From the NCBI RefSeq assembly GCF_949987535.1, contig NC_080079.1, positions 58,831,613 through 58,895,612 of the forward strand: a DNA stretch of 64,000 nucleotides, written 5' to 3'. Both the position numbers and the translations under genes were made by a program. Position 1 is the first letter of the stretch; each line of letters opens with the position of its first letter. Below are positions 33,251 to 44,062 of this stretch, piece after piece. The DNA is from Balaenoptera acutorostrata. Its lineage: Eukaryota; Chordata; Mammalia; Artiodactyla; Balaenopteridae. The notes under the pieces are model-generated. The model was not told where the DNA came from. It worked only from the letters and a program-made list of their open reading frames with translations, and searched no databases.

Positions 33251-33678
33251 GTTTGTGTTTTTTACAGTTTTTTTCTTATAGTTGATTTCTAATCTTAGCA
33301 TTGTGGTCAGAGAGGATGCTTGATATGATTTCAATTTTCTTAAATTTACTGAGACTTGCTTTGTGGCCCAGCATGTGATCTATCCTGGAGAATGTTCCAT
33401 GTGAACTTGAAAAGAATGTGTATTTTGCTGCTTTTGGATAGAATGCTCTATAAATATCAGTTGTACATCTCGTCTAATGTGCCATTATAGGTCTGTGTTT
33501 CCTTATTGATTTTCTTCCTGGATGATCTGTCCATTGATGAAAGTGGAGTGTTAAAGTCCCCCACTATTAATGTGTTACTGTCAATTTCTCCTTTTATGGC
33601 TGTTGGCATTTGCCTTATGTATTGAGATGCTCCTATGTTGGGTGCATATATATTTACAATTGCTATATCTTCTTGGAT

Positions 33679-33984
33679 TTATCCCTTGTTCATTATGTAG
33701 TGTCCTTCCTTGTCACTTGTAACAGTCTTTGTTTTAAAGTCTCTTTTGTCTGATATGAGTATTGCTACTCCAGCTTTTTTAAAATTTCCATTTGCATGGA
33801 ATACCTTTCTCCATCTCCTCATTTTCAGTATGTATGTGTCCCTAGATCTGAAGTAGGTCTCTTGTAGACAGCATATATATGGGTCTTGTTTTTGTATCCA
33901 TTCAGCCAGTCTATGTCTTTTGGTTGGGGCATTTAACCCATTTACATTTAAGGTAATTATTGATGTGTATGTTCTTACTGCCAA
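33679..33984 (-). pseudogene. L1 ORF2 endonuclease N-terminal part
   Basis: The Met at 33984 opens ORF2. 'SIITLNVNGLNAPTKRHR' holds the catalytic Asn loop and 'PYICCLQETYF' the catalytic Glu of the AP-like endonuclease that nicks at TT/AAAA. 'AGVAILISDK' follows. The frame ends at 33679 after about 101 codons, where the family continues to about 239 residues for this domain. The better-preserved sister of the 6072-6353 remnant. Confidence 0.9.
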
Positions 33985-34173
33985 CTTTTTAATTGATTTG
34001 GATTTGTTTTTGTAGGTCTTTTCTCTTCCCTTAGTCTTTTGTTCTCTTCTGATTTGATGACTATCTTTAGTGTTGTGTTTTGGATTGCTTTTTCTTTTGT
34101 GTGTGTGTATCTATTATAGATTTTTGTTTTGTGGTTACCATGAGGTTTTGGTATATATATGTACAAGATTGTT

Positions 34174-35256
34174 TTAAGTTGCTGGTCTCTTAATTTCAAA
34201 TGCATTTCCAGTATCCTGAATTTGTACTCCCCTCTTCTCATGATTGCTGGTTTTGATATAATATTTGTGTGTGGATGATTTCCTACCTTTATGTTTGCCT
34301 TTCCTGTTGAGCATTCCCATTTGCAATTTTCTTGTTTTTAGTTGTGGCCTTTTCTTTTCCGTCTTGAGAAGTTCCTTTAGCATTTGTTGTAAAGCTGGTT
34401 TGGTGGTGCTGAATTCTCTTAGCCTTTGCTTGTCTGTAAAGCTTTTGATTTCTCTGTCAGATCTGAATGAGAACCTTGCTGGGTAGCATATTCTTGGTTG
34501 CAGATTTTTCCCTTTCATCACTTTAAATATATCATGCCACTCCCTTCTGGCCTACAGAGTTTCTGCTGAAAAGTCAGCTGCTAACCTTATGTGGATTCCC
34601 TTGTATGTTATTTGTTGCTTTTCCCTTGTTACTTTCTATATTTTCTCTTTGTCTCTAATTTTTGTCATTTTGATTAATATGTGTCTCGGTGTGTTCCTCC
34701 TTGGATTTACACTGTATGGGACTCTGCACTTCCTGGACTTGAGTTAGTGTTTCCTCTCCCACATTAGGAAAGTTTGGCTATTATCTCTTCAAATATTTTC
34801 TCAAGCCCTTTCTCCTCTCCTTCTGAAACCCCTATAATGAGAACGTTGGTGCATTTAATGTTGTCTCAGAGGTCTCTTAGACTGTCCTCATTTCTTTTCA
34901 TTCTTCTTTCTTTATCCATTCCACAGCAGTGATTTCCATCAGTCTGTCTTCCAGCTCACTTATTTGTTCTGCTGTCTCATTTATTCTGCTATTGATTCCT
35001 TCTAGTATATTTTTCATTTCAGTTATTTTATTGTCCATCTGTTTTTTTGTTCTTTAAAGCTTATAGTTCTTTATTAAACATTTCTTGTATCTTCTTCATC
35101 TGTGCCTCCATTCTTTTTCTGAGATCCTGGATCATCTTTACTATCATTACTCTGAAATTTTCCCCCCAACAGATTGCTTATGTTCACTTCTCTTAGTTGT
35201 TCTTCTGGGGTTTTATCTTGTTCCTTTGTCTGGAACTTATTTCTCTGCTGTCTCAT
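34174..35256 (-). pseudogene. L1 ORF1 remnant
   Basis: ORF1 is the RNA-binding trimeric protein of L1. The C-terminal frame (34521-34174) has 'LQPRICYPARFSFRSDREIK' and 'FTDKQRLREFSTTKPALQQM', matching the C-terminal domain, then an unusual tail of about 45 codons. An N-terminal frame (35256-35074) has 'DKTPEEQLREVNISNLLGGK'. The middle (34522-35073) has lost its frame. Length overall fits the usual ORF1 of about 340-370 codons. Confidence 0.8.
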
Positions 35257-35259
35257 TTT

Positions 35260-36205
35260 GTCTAACTTTCTGTTTTTGTGATCTCCATTCCTCAGGCTGC
35301 AGGATTGTAATTCTTGGTTCTGGTGTCTATGCCCTGGTGGGCAAGGATGGTCCAGGTGCTAGTGCAGGCTTCCTGGTGGGAGGGACTGGTGCCCACCCAC
35401 TGGTGTTTGGAGCTAGGTCTTATCCCTCTGGTGGGCAGGGTCATGTCAAGGCGTGTGTTTATAGGTGGCTCTTGGCTCAGGATGACTTTAGGCAGCCTGT
35501 CTGTTGATGGGTGGGGCTGTGTTCCCACCCTGTTGGTTGTTTGGCCTGAGGTGTCCTGGCACTGGAGCCTGCAGGCTATTGGGTGGGGCTCAGTCTCCGT
35601 GCCAAAATGGCAACTTTCGGGAGAGCTCATGCCGAAGAGTATTCCCTGGGGCATCCACTGCCAGTGTCCTTGCCTCCACAGTGAGCCACAGCTGACTCCC
35701 ACCTCCCCAGGAGACCCTCCAAGACCTGCAGGTAGGTCTGGCCTAGGCTCTTATGGAGGCACTGCTTTGCCTTGGGTCCCAGTGCACGTGAAAACTTGTG
35801 TGCCCCCTGCAAGAGTAAAGTCTCTGTTTCTCCCATTCCCATGGAGCTCCTGCACTCAAGCCCTCCTGTCCTTCAAAGCCGAATGCTCTGGGGGCCCATC
35901 CTCCCGATGCCAGACCCCGAGTCTGGAGAGCCTGATGTGGAGCTCAGAATTCTCCCTCCTGTGGGAGAACCTCTGCAATATAATTATTTTTCAGTTTGTG
36001 GGTCGCCCACCAGGTAGGTATGGGATTTGATTATATCATGGAGATGCCCTCCTACCATGTTGTTGCGGATTCTTCTTTGTCTTTAGGTGTAGAATATCTT
36101 TTCTGGTAGGTTTGAGTCTTTTTTGTTGATGGTTGTTCAGCAGTTAGTTGTGATTTTGGTGTTTTTGTGAGAAGAGGTGAGCTCAAGTCCTTCTCCTCTG
36201 CCATC
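35260..36205 (-). promoter_or_regulatory. L1 5' UTR (copy 2 of 3)
   Basis: GC-rich, aligning to 6635-7805 and 39445-40160. It contains 'ggtgggcagggtcatg'-type repeats and ends with 'tctgccatcttgtctc' at the 5' edge. A plus-strand (antisense) frame of 238 codons runs 35314-36030, and a sense frame of 136 codons 35702-35292. I call neither a host gene. Expected to hold the L1 internal promoter. Confidence 0.8.
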
Positions 36206-36809
36206 TTGTCTCTTGTCCCTGGGTTCAGTCATGTATTCAGTCCAGATGGTCTCAACAACACCTTGCTCTCTCAAGGCTGCGTCCTTGGAACAGCTCCCAC
36301 TGAGGGAACAGTGGGCAGAAGGACATTCTAAGACAGGGGAGCGTGTGAGGTTCTTCTGAGTGTGCGGGACCCGCCTGCAGGTCAACTGGCAGTCACATCC
36401 TCTCCATGACCTCTTACGAGTTGCCAGGCTGCAGCCCCAAGGACTCCATGGCAGGAGCCTGGCTTGGGCTTCCTTGAAACATGGGCCTTAGGGTAATTGG
36501 ACTTTTTACATAGTGGCTTAGAGTTCTACATGATTGTGTTCCAGTGAACAAGACAAAATCTGAGTGGCCCTTTGGAAGTCACATAGTGTCACTTTCATTG
36601 TACTCTTATGGTTGAAGTAGTCTCAAATCCATCTAGATTCAAGAGGAGGGGATTCCTCCTGATGAGAATTGTATCAGAGTATTTGCAGCTGTGTTTTAAA
36701 ACCAGTGCAGAAGGCAGTCTGTATTAGTTACCTTTATTTTGAATTGATATTGAGGATGAGAAATGCATTATACTTTTCAGAGCTTTTTATTTCTAAATGT
36801 ATTTATCTG

Positions 36810-36968
36810 GCCCTAATACTATCACTTACTAACTGTGTGACCATGGAATCCTACCTAATGTCTCTGAATCCCATTATCCATATCTTTAAAATGGAGATAA
36901 TACTTATACCTACCTCACTGGGCTTCTGTGAGAAGGAAATGTGACAATGTCTGCAAAGGACTTAGCAA
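36810..36968 (+). repeat. MIR SINE
   Basis: 'atcacttactaactgtgtga', 'ctgaatcccattatccatat' and 'ggcttctgtgagaaggaaat' follow the MIR order. 36206-36809 has no recognised feature. Confidence 0.85.
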
Positions 36969-36969
36969 G

Positions 36970-37210
36970 AACATATTCCACATTTATTCAACACATACAT
37001 TTAGCATTTATTTGCCAAGCTCTGTTATAAGTGTTTCACAAAGATTACCTCATTTAATCCTCATTTACCTCTACAACATAGACAGTGTTTTTATCCCTAT
37101 TTCAAGGATGAGGAAATGGAAATGGTCACAAAGCATGTATGTGAAGACCAGGACTTGAACAGAGCAAGCTGGCTCTGGGGTCCATAGTCTCAACCCCTCT
37201 GATGTTCTGC
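36970..37210 (-). repeat. MIR SINE, inverted next to the previous one
   Basis: 'tttaatcctcatttacctct', 'atttcaaggatgaggaaatg' and 'aagaccaggacttgaacaga' are the reverse complement of MIR. The two MIRs lie end to end in opposite directions. Confidence 0.85.
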
Positions 37211-37324
37211 CTTTCAGTAGATAGTACAGATGTGAATTTAGGCATGCATATATCATTTCTTGAGCACCCACAAGTAATAGTATGAGCCCAGGATTTTGGT
37301 TTGTACAAAGAATGTGTTCATCTA

Positions 37325-37525
37325 GAACAGGGGTCTGCAAATGATGACCGTGGTCCAAATCTGGACAGTACTATTCAAAGTGTGTTACTCATGGCTGCTT
37401 TCATGCTATCACAGCAGAATGGAAGAGTTGTGACAGAGACTGTATGGCCTGCAAAGCTGAAAATATTTATTATCTGTCCCTTTGTTGAACAAAGTTTGCC
37501 AAGCCTTATTCTAGACCTTACCTGA
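37325..37525 (+). repeat. MER-type DNA-transposon fragment
   Basis: 'ctgcaaatgatgaccgtggt', 'tcatggctgctttcatgcta', 'agagactgtatggcctgcaa' and 'gaacaaagtttgccaagcc'. Same family as 2160-2395 and better preserved. Confidence 0.75.
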
Positions 37526-37624
37526 AACAATGCTTTATCCCGAATTTCTTGGAATTTCAAACATGTTGAACCTTGTCTTCATCCTTGTTAATTCCTTACT
37601 TAACAAGTAGCTATAATAATATAT

Positions 37625-37800
37625 GGCAGCCATTGTTCTAGACCCTGGAGCTACTTGGTGAATAAGAGAGGCATGGTCCTTGCCCTCAGGGAGTTTGTGT
37701 TCTGCTGGAGGGAAATTAAAAAAAAAACAAAACACCAAAAATCAGCAAGCAAAACCAAATGATTATAGATTATAATGACTGCAATGAAAGAAAGAAATAG
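37625..37800 (-). repeat. L2 3' fragment
   Basis: 'cattgttctagaccctggag' and 'tccttgccctcagggagttt' are the reverse complement of the L2 tail. 37801-39026 has no clear feature apart from a TATACA-rich stretch at about 38640-38720. Confidence 0.7.
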
Positions 37801-39026
37801 GATAACAGGTAACTGAGGTTAGAGAGAGGATTTCTTATAAATAGAAGCAATTGTGCGTGAGAACTCTATTACTGCAGCTAAAAGCATCCCAATAATGAGG
37901 TACGTGGAGAGGAGAAAGTATGAAATTGTCATCTCTGAGAGTGGAACAGAAAGTTTATTAGGAAGTGTGGGAGGATGGATGCTCAGTGTGGAGTGCCCAC
38001 CTCAAGATGTGAATTGAAAGTGAATGGTCAGCCTGACTGTATGATTTTTCCCTTCTGCAATCTGAAGCAACTTGGATGCAGACATGGAGAAAGTAAGGAG
38101 TGAGTTCAACAAAAGTTGAGGTTTTGGAGGATAGCAATAAGTGGAAATAAGGGGAGAGATGAATGGGCAAATTTAGCCTGGAGACAGACTTTGTTTGGCT
38201 AGCCCATTGTACTAAAACTAAGCATTCGAATGACTTTCAATGGAACACAATTTGGTTCACCATGTCCCTACACATTCTTGCTATGTTCTGTCTTGCCTGT
38301 TTCACTTGTTTATGTTTTCTGCCTGACCCCGTAAACTTCTGAGATTGCAAACACTGAACTATAGTAATAGATGACAGGCTCTTACCTGCATGAGGAGAGA
38401 ATGGAAGGACAGAAAACTAAAGGATTATGAGAGAATGGTAGGATTAATGAATTGGAGACTGAACTTTTGATGAGGTCAGATGAGAGCTAAGGAATTATTA
38501 AAGTGAGGACTGGAAATATAACACAGTCTCTTAAGAAAGGAATATTAAAAATCAAGATTCTGAAGGTAGTAGACTGATGTTTACAAAGTAAAGAGTGTGA
38601 CACTGGGAGAGGGTAGTTGAGGTAGGGAGAAGCAAAATGTTACATGCATATACAAACATATACATGAAACACGTGCATAGAACGTTCATATATACACATA
38701 CATAAATTCATACACACAGGCTGGAAATGCTTTTAAGAGGCTACCTGGCATTCAGATTTAAGAAAATATCTCCACATAATGAGGATGTACTCTTTTATGG
38801 GTTTTCTAGACACATGATGAAAAGAGTCATTAGGAAACAGCCCAAATGCAATCAGCCAAAGGCAAGCCTAGGCTAGAACACGAGAAATCCATTTTTTGAC
38901 AAAACAACTTTTCTTTCTTCTACAGAAAATCCAGGGTAAATGAATTATTAAAAACATACCTTGGGCTTCCAGAGACCCCAAAACAATGACTGTTGCCTAG
39001 GCTGGTGTCTCCCCATACATCTATAT

Positions 39027-39443
39027 ACAGGTTTCCCCCACTAACTGAAAGTAGAGCCATGCTATGAAACTTTTCATAAGCCAAACTGGTATAAAGCGAA
39101 ATAGCAATTACCTTAGGACCCCTCTTGCTAACTGACACACTAAATAAATGGAGATGAAGCACAGATGCTGACAGACACAGTTCAGAGCTATGGGGGCTTG
39201 ACACTGAGATGTGGAGTGTTGTTCCCAGAAGAGCTTGGCGGTGCCACTCGCACTACTTGGGGTGAGGGATGCCTCTATAAGGGCCCGCTGCAAAACAAAT
39301 GCTGATGCTCTTTGTGTTTTTCACCTTTTCCATAAAAGCAAAAATCTTCGGATTTCTTTCAGTTTGAAATTGGTACTAATGTAGGTCTTTCCTAAACGTA
39401 AAGTGACGTAAAGCAAACTTTTGACAAGTGGGGGATACCTCTA
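39027..39443. mobile_element. Non-autonomous DNA transposon with terminal inverted repeats
   Basis: About 417 bases. The left end 'caggtttcccccactaactg' and right end 'aagtgggggatacct' are imperfect inverted copies (the first about 15 bases agree apart from single changes), flanked by TA-rich target sequence ('ctatata...ctatat'). 'aagtagagccatgctatgaa' and 'aaagcgaaatagcaattacc' are typical of an old mammalian mariner/Tigger-like MITE. It carries no transposase frame, so mobility would have needed a helper in trans. Family name not certain. Confidence 0.6.
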
Positions 39444-39444
39444 T

Positions 39445-40160
39445 ATCTCAGCACTGGTGTCTCCAGGCTATTGGGTGGAGCCAGGTCTTGGTGCCAATGA
39501 GCTAGAGGGAGGATTCCAAGATGTCACCCAAGTGCTGGCTTCCTCCAGGTGGTAGAACCAACTTCCAATTATGGCTGATGCCAGTGTCTACATCCCCAGG
39601 GTAAGCCGCAGCGCCCCCCCCCCCCCCCCCCGCCACCTCTCAGGGAGACTCTCCACGTTCAGCAGGTAGGTCTGGTCTAGGCTCCTATAGAATCACTGCT
39701 TTTACCCTGGGTCCTGGTGCCTGTGAGATTTTGTGTGTGCCCTTTAAGAGTGAAGTCTCTCTTTCCCCTAGGCCTGTGGGACTCCTGAAATTAATCCCTG
39801 CTGGCCTTCAAAGCCAAATGTTCTAAGGGCTCATCTTCCTGTGCAGGACCCCCAGGCTGAGGGAGACCAACATGGGGCTCAGAACTCTCACTCCTAAGTA
39901 CAGGGAGAACCTCTGCACTGTAATTATTCATTGTGGGTCACCCACCTGGAGGTATGGAACTTGATTTGATTATATCCTGAGTCCCCCCGCCCATCTCACT
40001 GCAGTTCCTTCTTTATGTCTTTAGTTGTAGAAGATCTTTTCTGGTAGGTTTCAGTCTTTTTCATCGATGGTTGTTCTGCAGATAGTTGTGGTTTTGGTGT
40101 GCCCATGAGAGGAGATGAGCTCAGGGTCTTTCTATGCCATCTTGGTTCTGCACTTCAGCA
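39445..40160 (-). mobile_element. L1 5' UTR fragment (copy 3 of 3)
   Basis: Aligns by eye to 35570-36205: 'caggctattgggtggagcca', 'ctttaagagtgaagtctctc', 'gggagaacctctgcactgta' and the 5' end 'tctatgccatcttggttc'. It contains no coding region. It carries a C-run at about 39615-39632. A 5' end with no 3' body is unusual for an L1 insertion, so the body was probably lost by deletion or rearrangement. Confidence 0.85.
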
Positions 40161-40999
40161 AACTTCCTTTTATTGTGTAAAGTAACACATTTTTAAAATT
40201 CTGGGGACCAGCATGTAAAGATATTTGTAGGGACATTATTCAGCTTACCACAATAACACAGATATAAAATTTTAAAGTAAGTTGACACTTTTAAACTTTA
40301 AAGTAAATTTTCAAGGCAAGTAACTGAGCTGACTTCATGATTCTTGAAACCCTTAACCACTTGCTGGGCATAAACCTGTCAAGACTGGATTATGAGGATT
40401 TAATTGGTGAAAGCTGGGCTATGAGTCCTAAGTAGGAAAAGAGAGGAAGTATCTGCTCCATTACTTAATATCTTACGGGAAACCACCTGGGGAGTAGATG
40501 TATGTACCCTGGAGTTTGACCACTGTTAGATCCATGTCTGAGGAATCTCAAAGAAAGGACTGTGGCTGCTGACCTAAGCATCAGGGTCAAGGGAAAGTAA
40601 AGGTTTGCATTTGAAAATAACCCTGCACCCAACAACGCATGGCATCGTGTGTTTCCTATGGGCCCACAGAAGGCCATCAGAGGAAAGAGTGAGAACCTGG
40701 GGCCATTTAAGAATTCTACCATTGAGTATCACCTAGGGTGGTGATAGGATTCCAACAGAGGGGAGCCTGGGAAGAGGAGTTCTCCAACAAAATAAGGCTG
40801 GACAAAGGCCTGGAGGAACAGGTGTATTCTCACATCACAGGATTACAGTCAGAGGAACAGAAAACACCTATAAGAGAAATCATCACTTAAAACTCCACTC
40901 TACCTGCCCTGTGAAGGGAAAGGAATTCTTCTTTAGAAGAAGTTACTACCAGCTTGCCTCTCTACATTTTTTTAATATATTTATAAAATAAATAAATTG

Positions 41000-41900
41000 A
41001 TGGAATTGGACATGAACATGTAAAAAGTTGCCCGATATCATTATTCATCACAGGGATGCAAAATAAAACCACTATATACTATATATATAGTACTATATAC
41101 CCTTGAGAATGGCTAAAATTAAAACAACTGATAATATCAGGTGTTGGAAAGGATGTAGAACAAGTGGGATTTCTTATGTCTGGGGATTCCCTGAAGGTCT
41201 GTGACTGAGAATTGGGCTGTACTTGCACAAGATAAGATTATTTGTAAGTTCCCAAAGAGCAGGTTCTACAGTGATGAGAATAAAATATTTGGTAAATTAT
41301 TTGGAAATATTTTCTAAAGTAAAGGATCCATATACACTATAAGCCAATAACTTTACTCTCTGATATGAACCCAATAGAAATGAGAGCTTATATATGTCAA
41401 AAGTAATGCACAAGAATAATCATAGAAGCTACAATTAAACACCCCTACCTGGAAGCAACTGTTGTGTCCATCAAGAATGGAATAGTAAATAACGTGTGGT
41501 AAATTCAGACAATGGAATAATACACACATTGGGGAAAAAAAACCCAAACTACTGATACACAGGCCAACATGGATGAATCTAAAGACATCATAAAGTGAAT
41601 AATACTAGACACAAAAGAGTACCTAAAATGTAATTTCATTTACATGAAGATTTAAAACTGATCTGTAGAGATAGAAAATCAGAATAATGGTTACCTCTAG
41701 GGGACTAGTGACTGGGAAGAAGCATAAACAAGTCTTCCAGGACCTAGAAATAGTCTATTATCTTGATTTAAATGGTTGTTACATAGTCATTACACATATG
41801 TATTAATTCATTTAATTGTAAACTTAAGATTTTTGAATTTTTTATGTTATACATCAGTTCAAAAGAATACTAGTTAAACAAAAATACAGGACTATCTAAC
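41000..41900 (+). repeat. Ancient L1, ORF2 3' end and 3' UTR, with an internal foreign block
   Basis: 'aaaattaaaacaactgataa', 'ggtgttggaaaggatgtaga', 'ggccaacatggatgaatcta' and 'gttacctctaggggactagt' follow old L1 order. Between about 41180 and 41325 the expected ORF2 text is replaced by sequence that matches 42475-42575. 40161-40999 before it is unique-looking, with a palindrome-like TATA run near 41075-41095 inside the element. Confidence 0.75.
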
Positions 41901-42119
41901 CAAAAACTGAGAGAAAATAATACATAAAATAGAAACAGACCCATCGTGACTTGGCTGACAAAGGCCTTAAAATCAATGTGTTTAGTTTATTCAAGACAAT
42001 AGAGATAAAGATGGCCAAAATAAAAGATGGAAAATGTCACTAGAGTAGCAGAATCTATTAAAAAGATCAAATAAAATTTCTAGAATAAAAAAAAAATACT
42101 ATATCTGGATCTAGCTTTT

Positions 42120-44062
42120 AGCTATGATAGAGAAACTGGTACTGAACTAGCCTTCCCACTACTAATTAAAAAAAAAAAAACCCACAAAAGTTTATAAAGC
42201 ATTGGACAACAGGAAGCACAAGACTGATCCCTGAAGAAGAGAAATGGAAGAAGTAGGCCACACTTAAGAATGATTGTCTTAGATCTCTGCCTGGGGGCAA
42301 TTTTTAAATCATGGTGCAGTAAGCTAAGGTCCAAACCGTGTTCAGTCATCTTGCTGAACTGAGGAGGTGGAGATAAGAGTTTGGGGCAGCTGAAGAGACT
42401 GGAGTCTGTGAGTAGGACATGAGACAGGAGGAAGCTGTGCAGAGATGAGACCCCAGAAGTAGGCATGGCAATCCCCTAGAAGTCTGTGACTAAGTGTTGG
42501 GCTATATTTGCACAGAACAAGATATGCTGAGGATTTCCAAAAAGCAAGTTCATCAGAGATGAGAGTAGAACAGAGAAACTAGGGGTCACACAATGCTAGG
42601 GAACAAGGCAAGTTCAGCTGTTCTCATTAACTCCTTATTGACATCTCAGGCATCAGACTGAGACACCAAAAAGGCCAAACCTTAAGAATAGGGACCTACT
42701 CTAGAAAGCCTACTCTAGAGATCCTCCCTAATAAAGTCTAAAGCCAAGACCTGACAAAATCTATGGAGAGGGCAGAGTTTGGAAGATGAGTCCTTCCAAG
42801 TAAAAAAAATTTTAATAAAGAGTTTAGGATTTTCATAGGCCTGCCCTTAGAAAGTACAAAACCAAGCCTACACAAATTCAATTGTTTCAGATTATAAAAC
42901 GGGGGAAAATGTCCTGCTCACTCTCTTTGGTTAGTATAATTGAGATAATATAATCAGATGAGAATAGATCAAGACAATAAAATTGCAGATTAGTTTTATC
43001 TATCAACATAGATGCAAGAATCCTATATATAATATTACTAATTGTATTATATACAGAAGTCAAAAATTTATATTAAATACAGTAGAATGAATATATATTT
43101 ATAAGATTAATATATGTGATGTATATGGTTTAGCTGCTTATTTATGAGAGCTATGCAAGAATAGTCCATTATGAAGAAAACCCTATGCATTCTACTATAT
43201 TACCATTGAATATATTAAGTATCTAAACATTATATTTAGGTGTTAAATATATAATAGATACTTTCATATATTTATTAAATGAAATCAATACATATATTAA
43301 GAAATTTATATCTATGTTAAAACAAGCAAGGATAATTTCATATTGGGAAATCTCTCTATGTAAGTCGTGAGATAAAAAGAGTAAAGAAAAGGGTATATGG
43401 TCATTTTAATAAACACAAAAGGAATTTAATAAAATTTAACATTCATTGTGGATATTAAAAGAAGGCAAAGATCTTACCAAAATGCAAAATGAATAAATCT
43501 TTCCCTTATATGATAAAATATTATTTCTCAAAAACCTACTGAAAACAGCGTATTTAGTGGTGTAACTTTAAAGTTAGAAGCAAATTTAGGATTCCTGCTA
43601 TTGATGCTTCTCTTTAATATTTTATTGGAATTCCTAACCAACACAGTAAGAGAAGAAAAAGAAACAAAAGGTATAAATATTGGAAAGAAAGGGAGCAAAC
43701 TCCTTTCTTTGAGAATTTTTCTTCTACAGTAAAATTTTTTTTCTACAGTAAAAAATTCAAGAGACTCTACAAAGTATTAGAAATAAAATTTTTAAGTAGA
43801 AGATCAACATAAAAATTAGTAATATTTCTATATGCTGGCAGTGACCAATTCAAAAATACAATTTAAGAACTGTAATTCCCAACAGCAGCAAAGCTTTTAG
43901 AACATCATGGATAAAAGAAATAAATTTTATTGATGGACATGAAAAATACCTAAATAAATGGAGAGATACACTGTGTTTAATCATGAAAAGTTTCAATCTT
44001 CACAATTTAAAAATTTTCTCTAAATTTATGAATAGATTACATGCAATTTCAATCAAAATGTG
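42120..44062 (+). repeat. Ancient L1, 5' region through RT thumb
   Basis: The first part (about 42120-42800) resembles an old L1 5' region. About 42950-43330 is very AT-rich. 43430-44062 is recognisable ORF2: 'attggaattcctaaccaaca', 'ttagtaatatttctatatgc' and 'tgcaatttcaatcaaaatg'. No frame survives. Confidence 0.65.

Larger units (their letters stand above)
31614..36205 (-). mobile_element. L1 with a complete 5' end, running into the gap
   Basis: Read on the minus strand: 5' end at about 36205 ('gccatctt' on the plus strand, so the element starts with AAGATGGC), 5' UTR to about 35260, ORF1 (35256-34174), spacer, ORF2 endonuclease (33984-33679) and RT (about 33250-31775), cut by the gap at 31613. 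At least 4.6 kb is present. Stops and frameshifts break both ORFs. The ORF2 C-terminus, 3' UTR and poly(A) tail are absent from the sequence shown. Confidence 0.93.

Noticed and set aside
35314..36030. 238-codon frame as a host protein-coding gene
   Set aside because: It lies wholly in an L1 5' UTR on the opposite strand. High GC removes stop codons. Kept only as an L1-related observation.
39615..39632. C-run as a G-quadruplex regulatory site
   Set aside because: A single homopolymer in a dead L1 5' UTR, of length that may be an assembly artefact.
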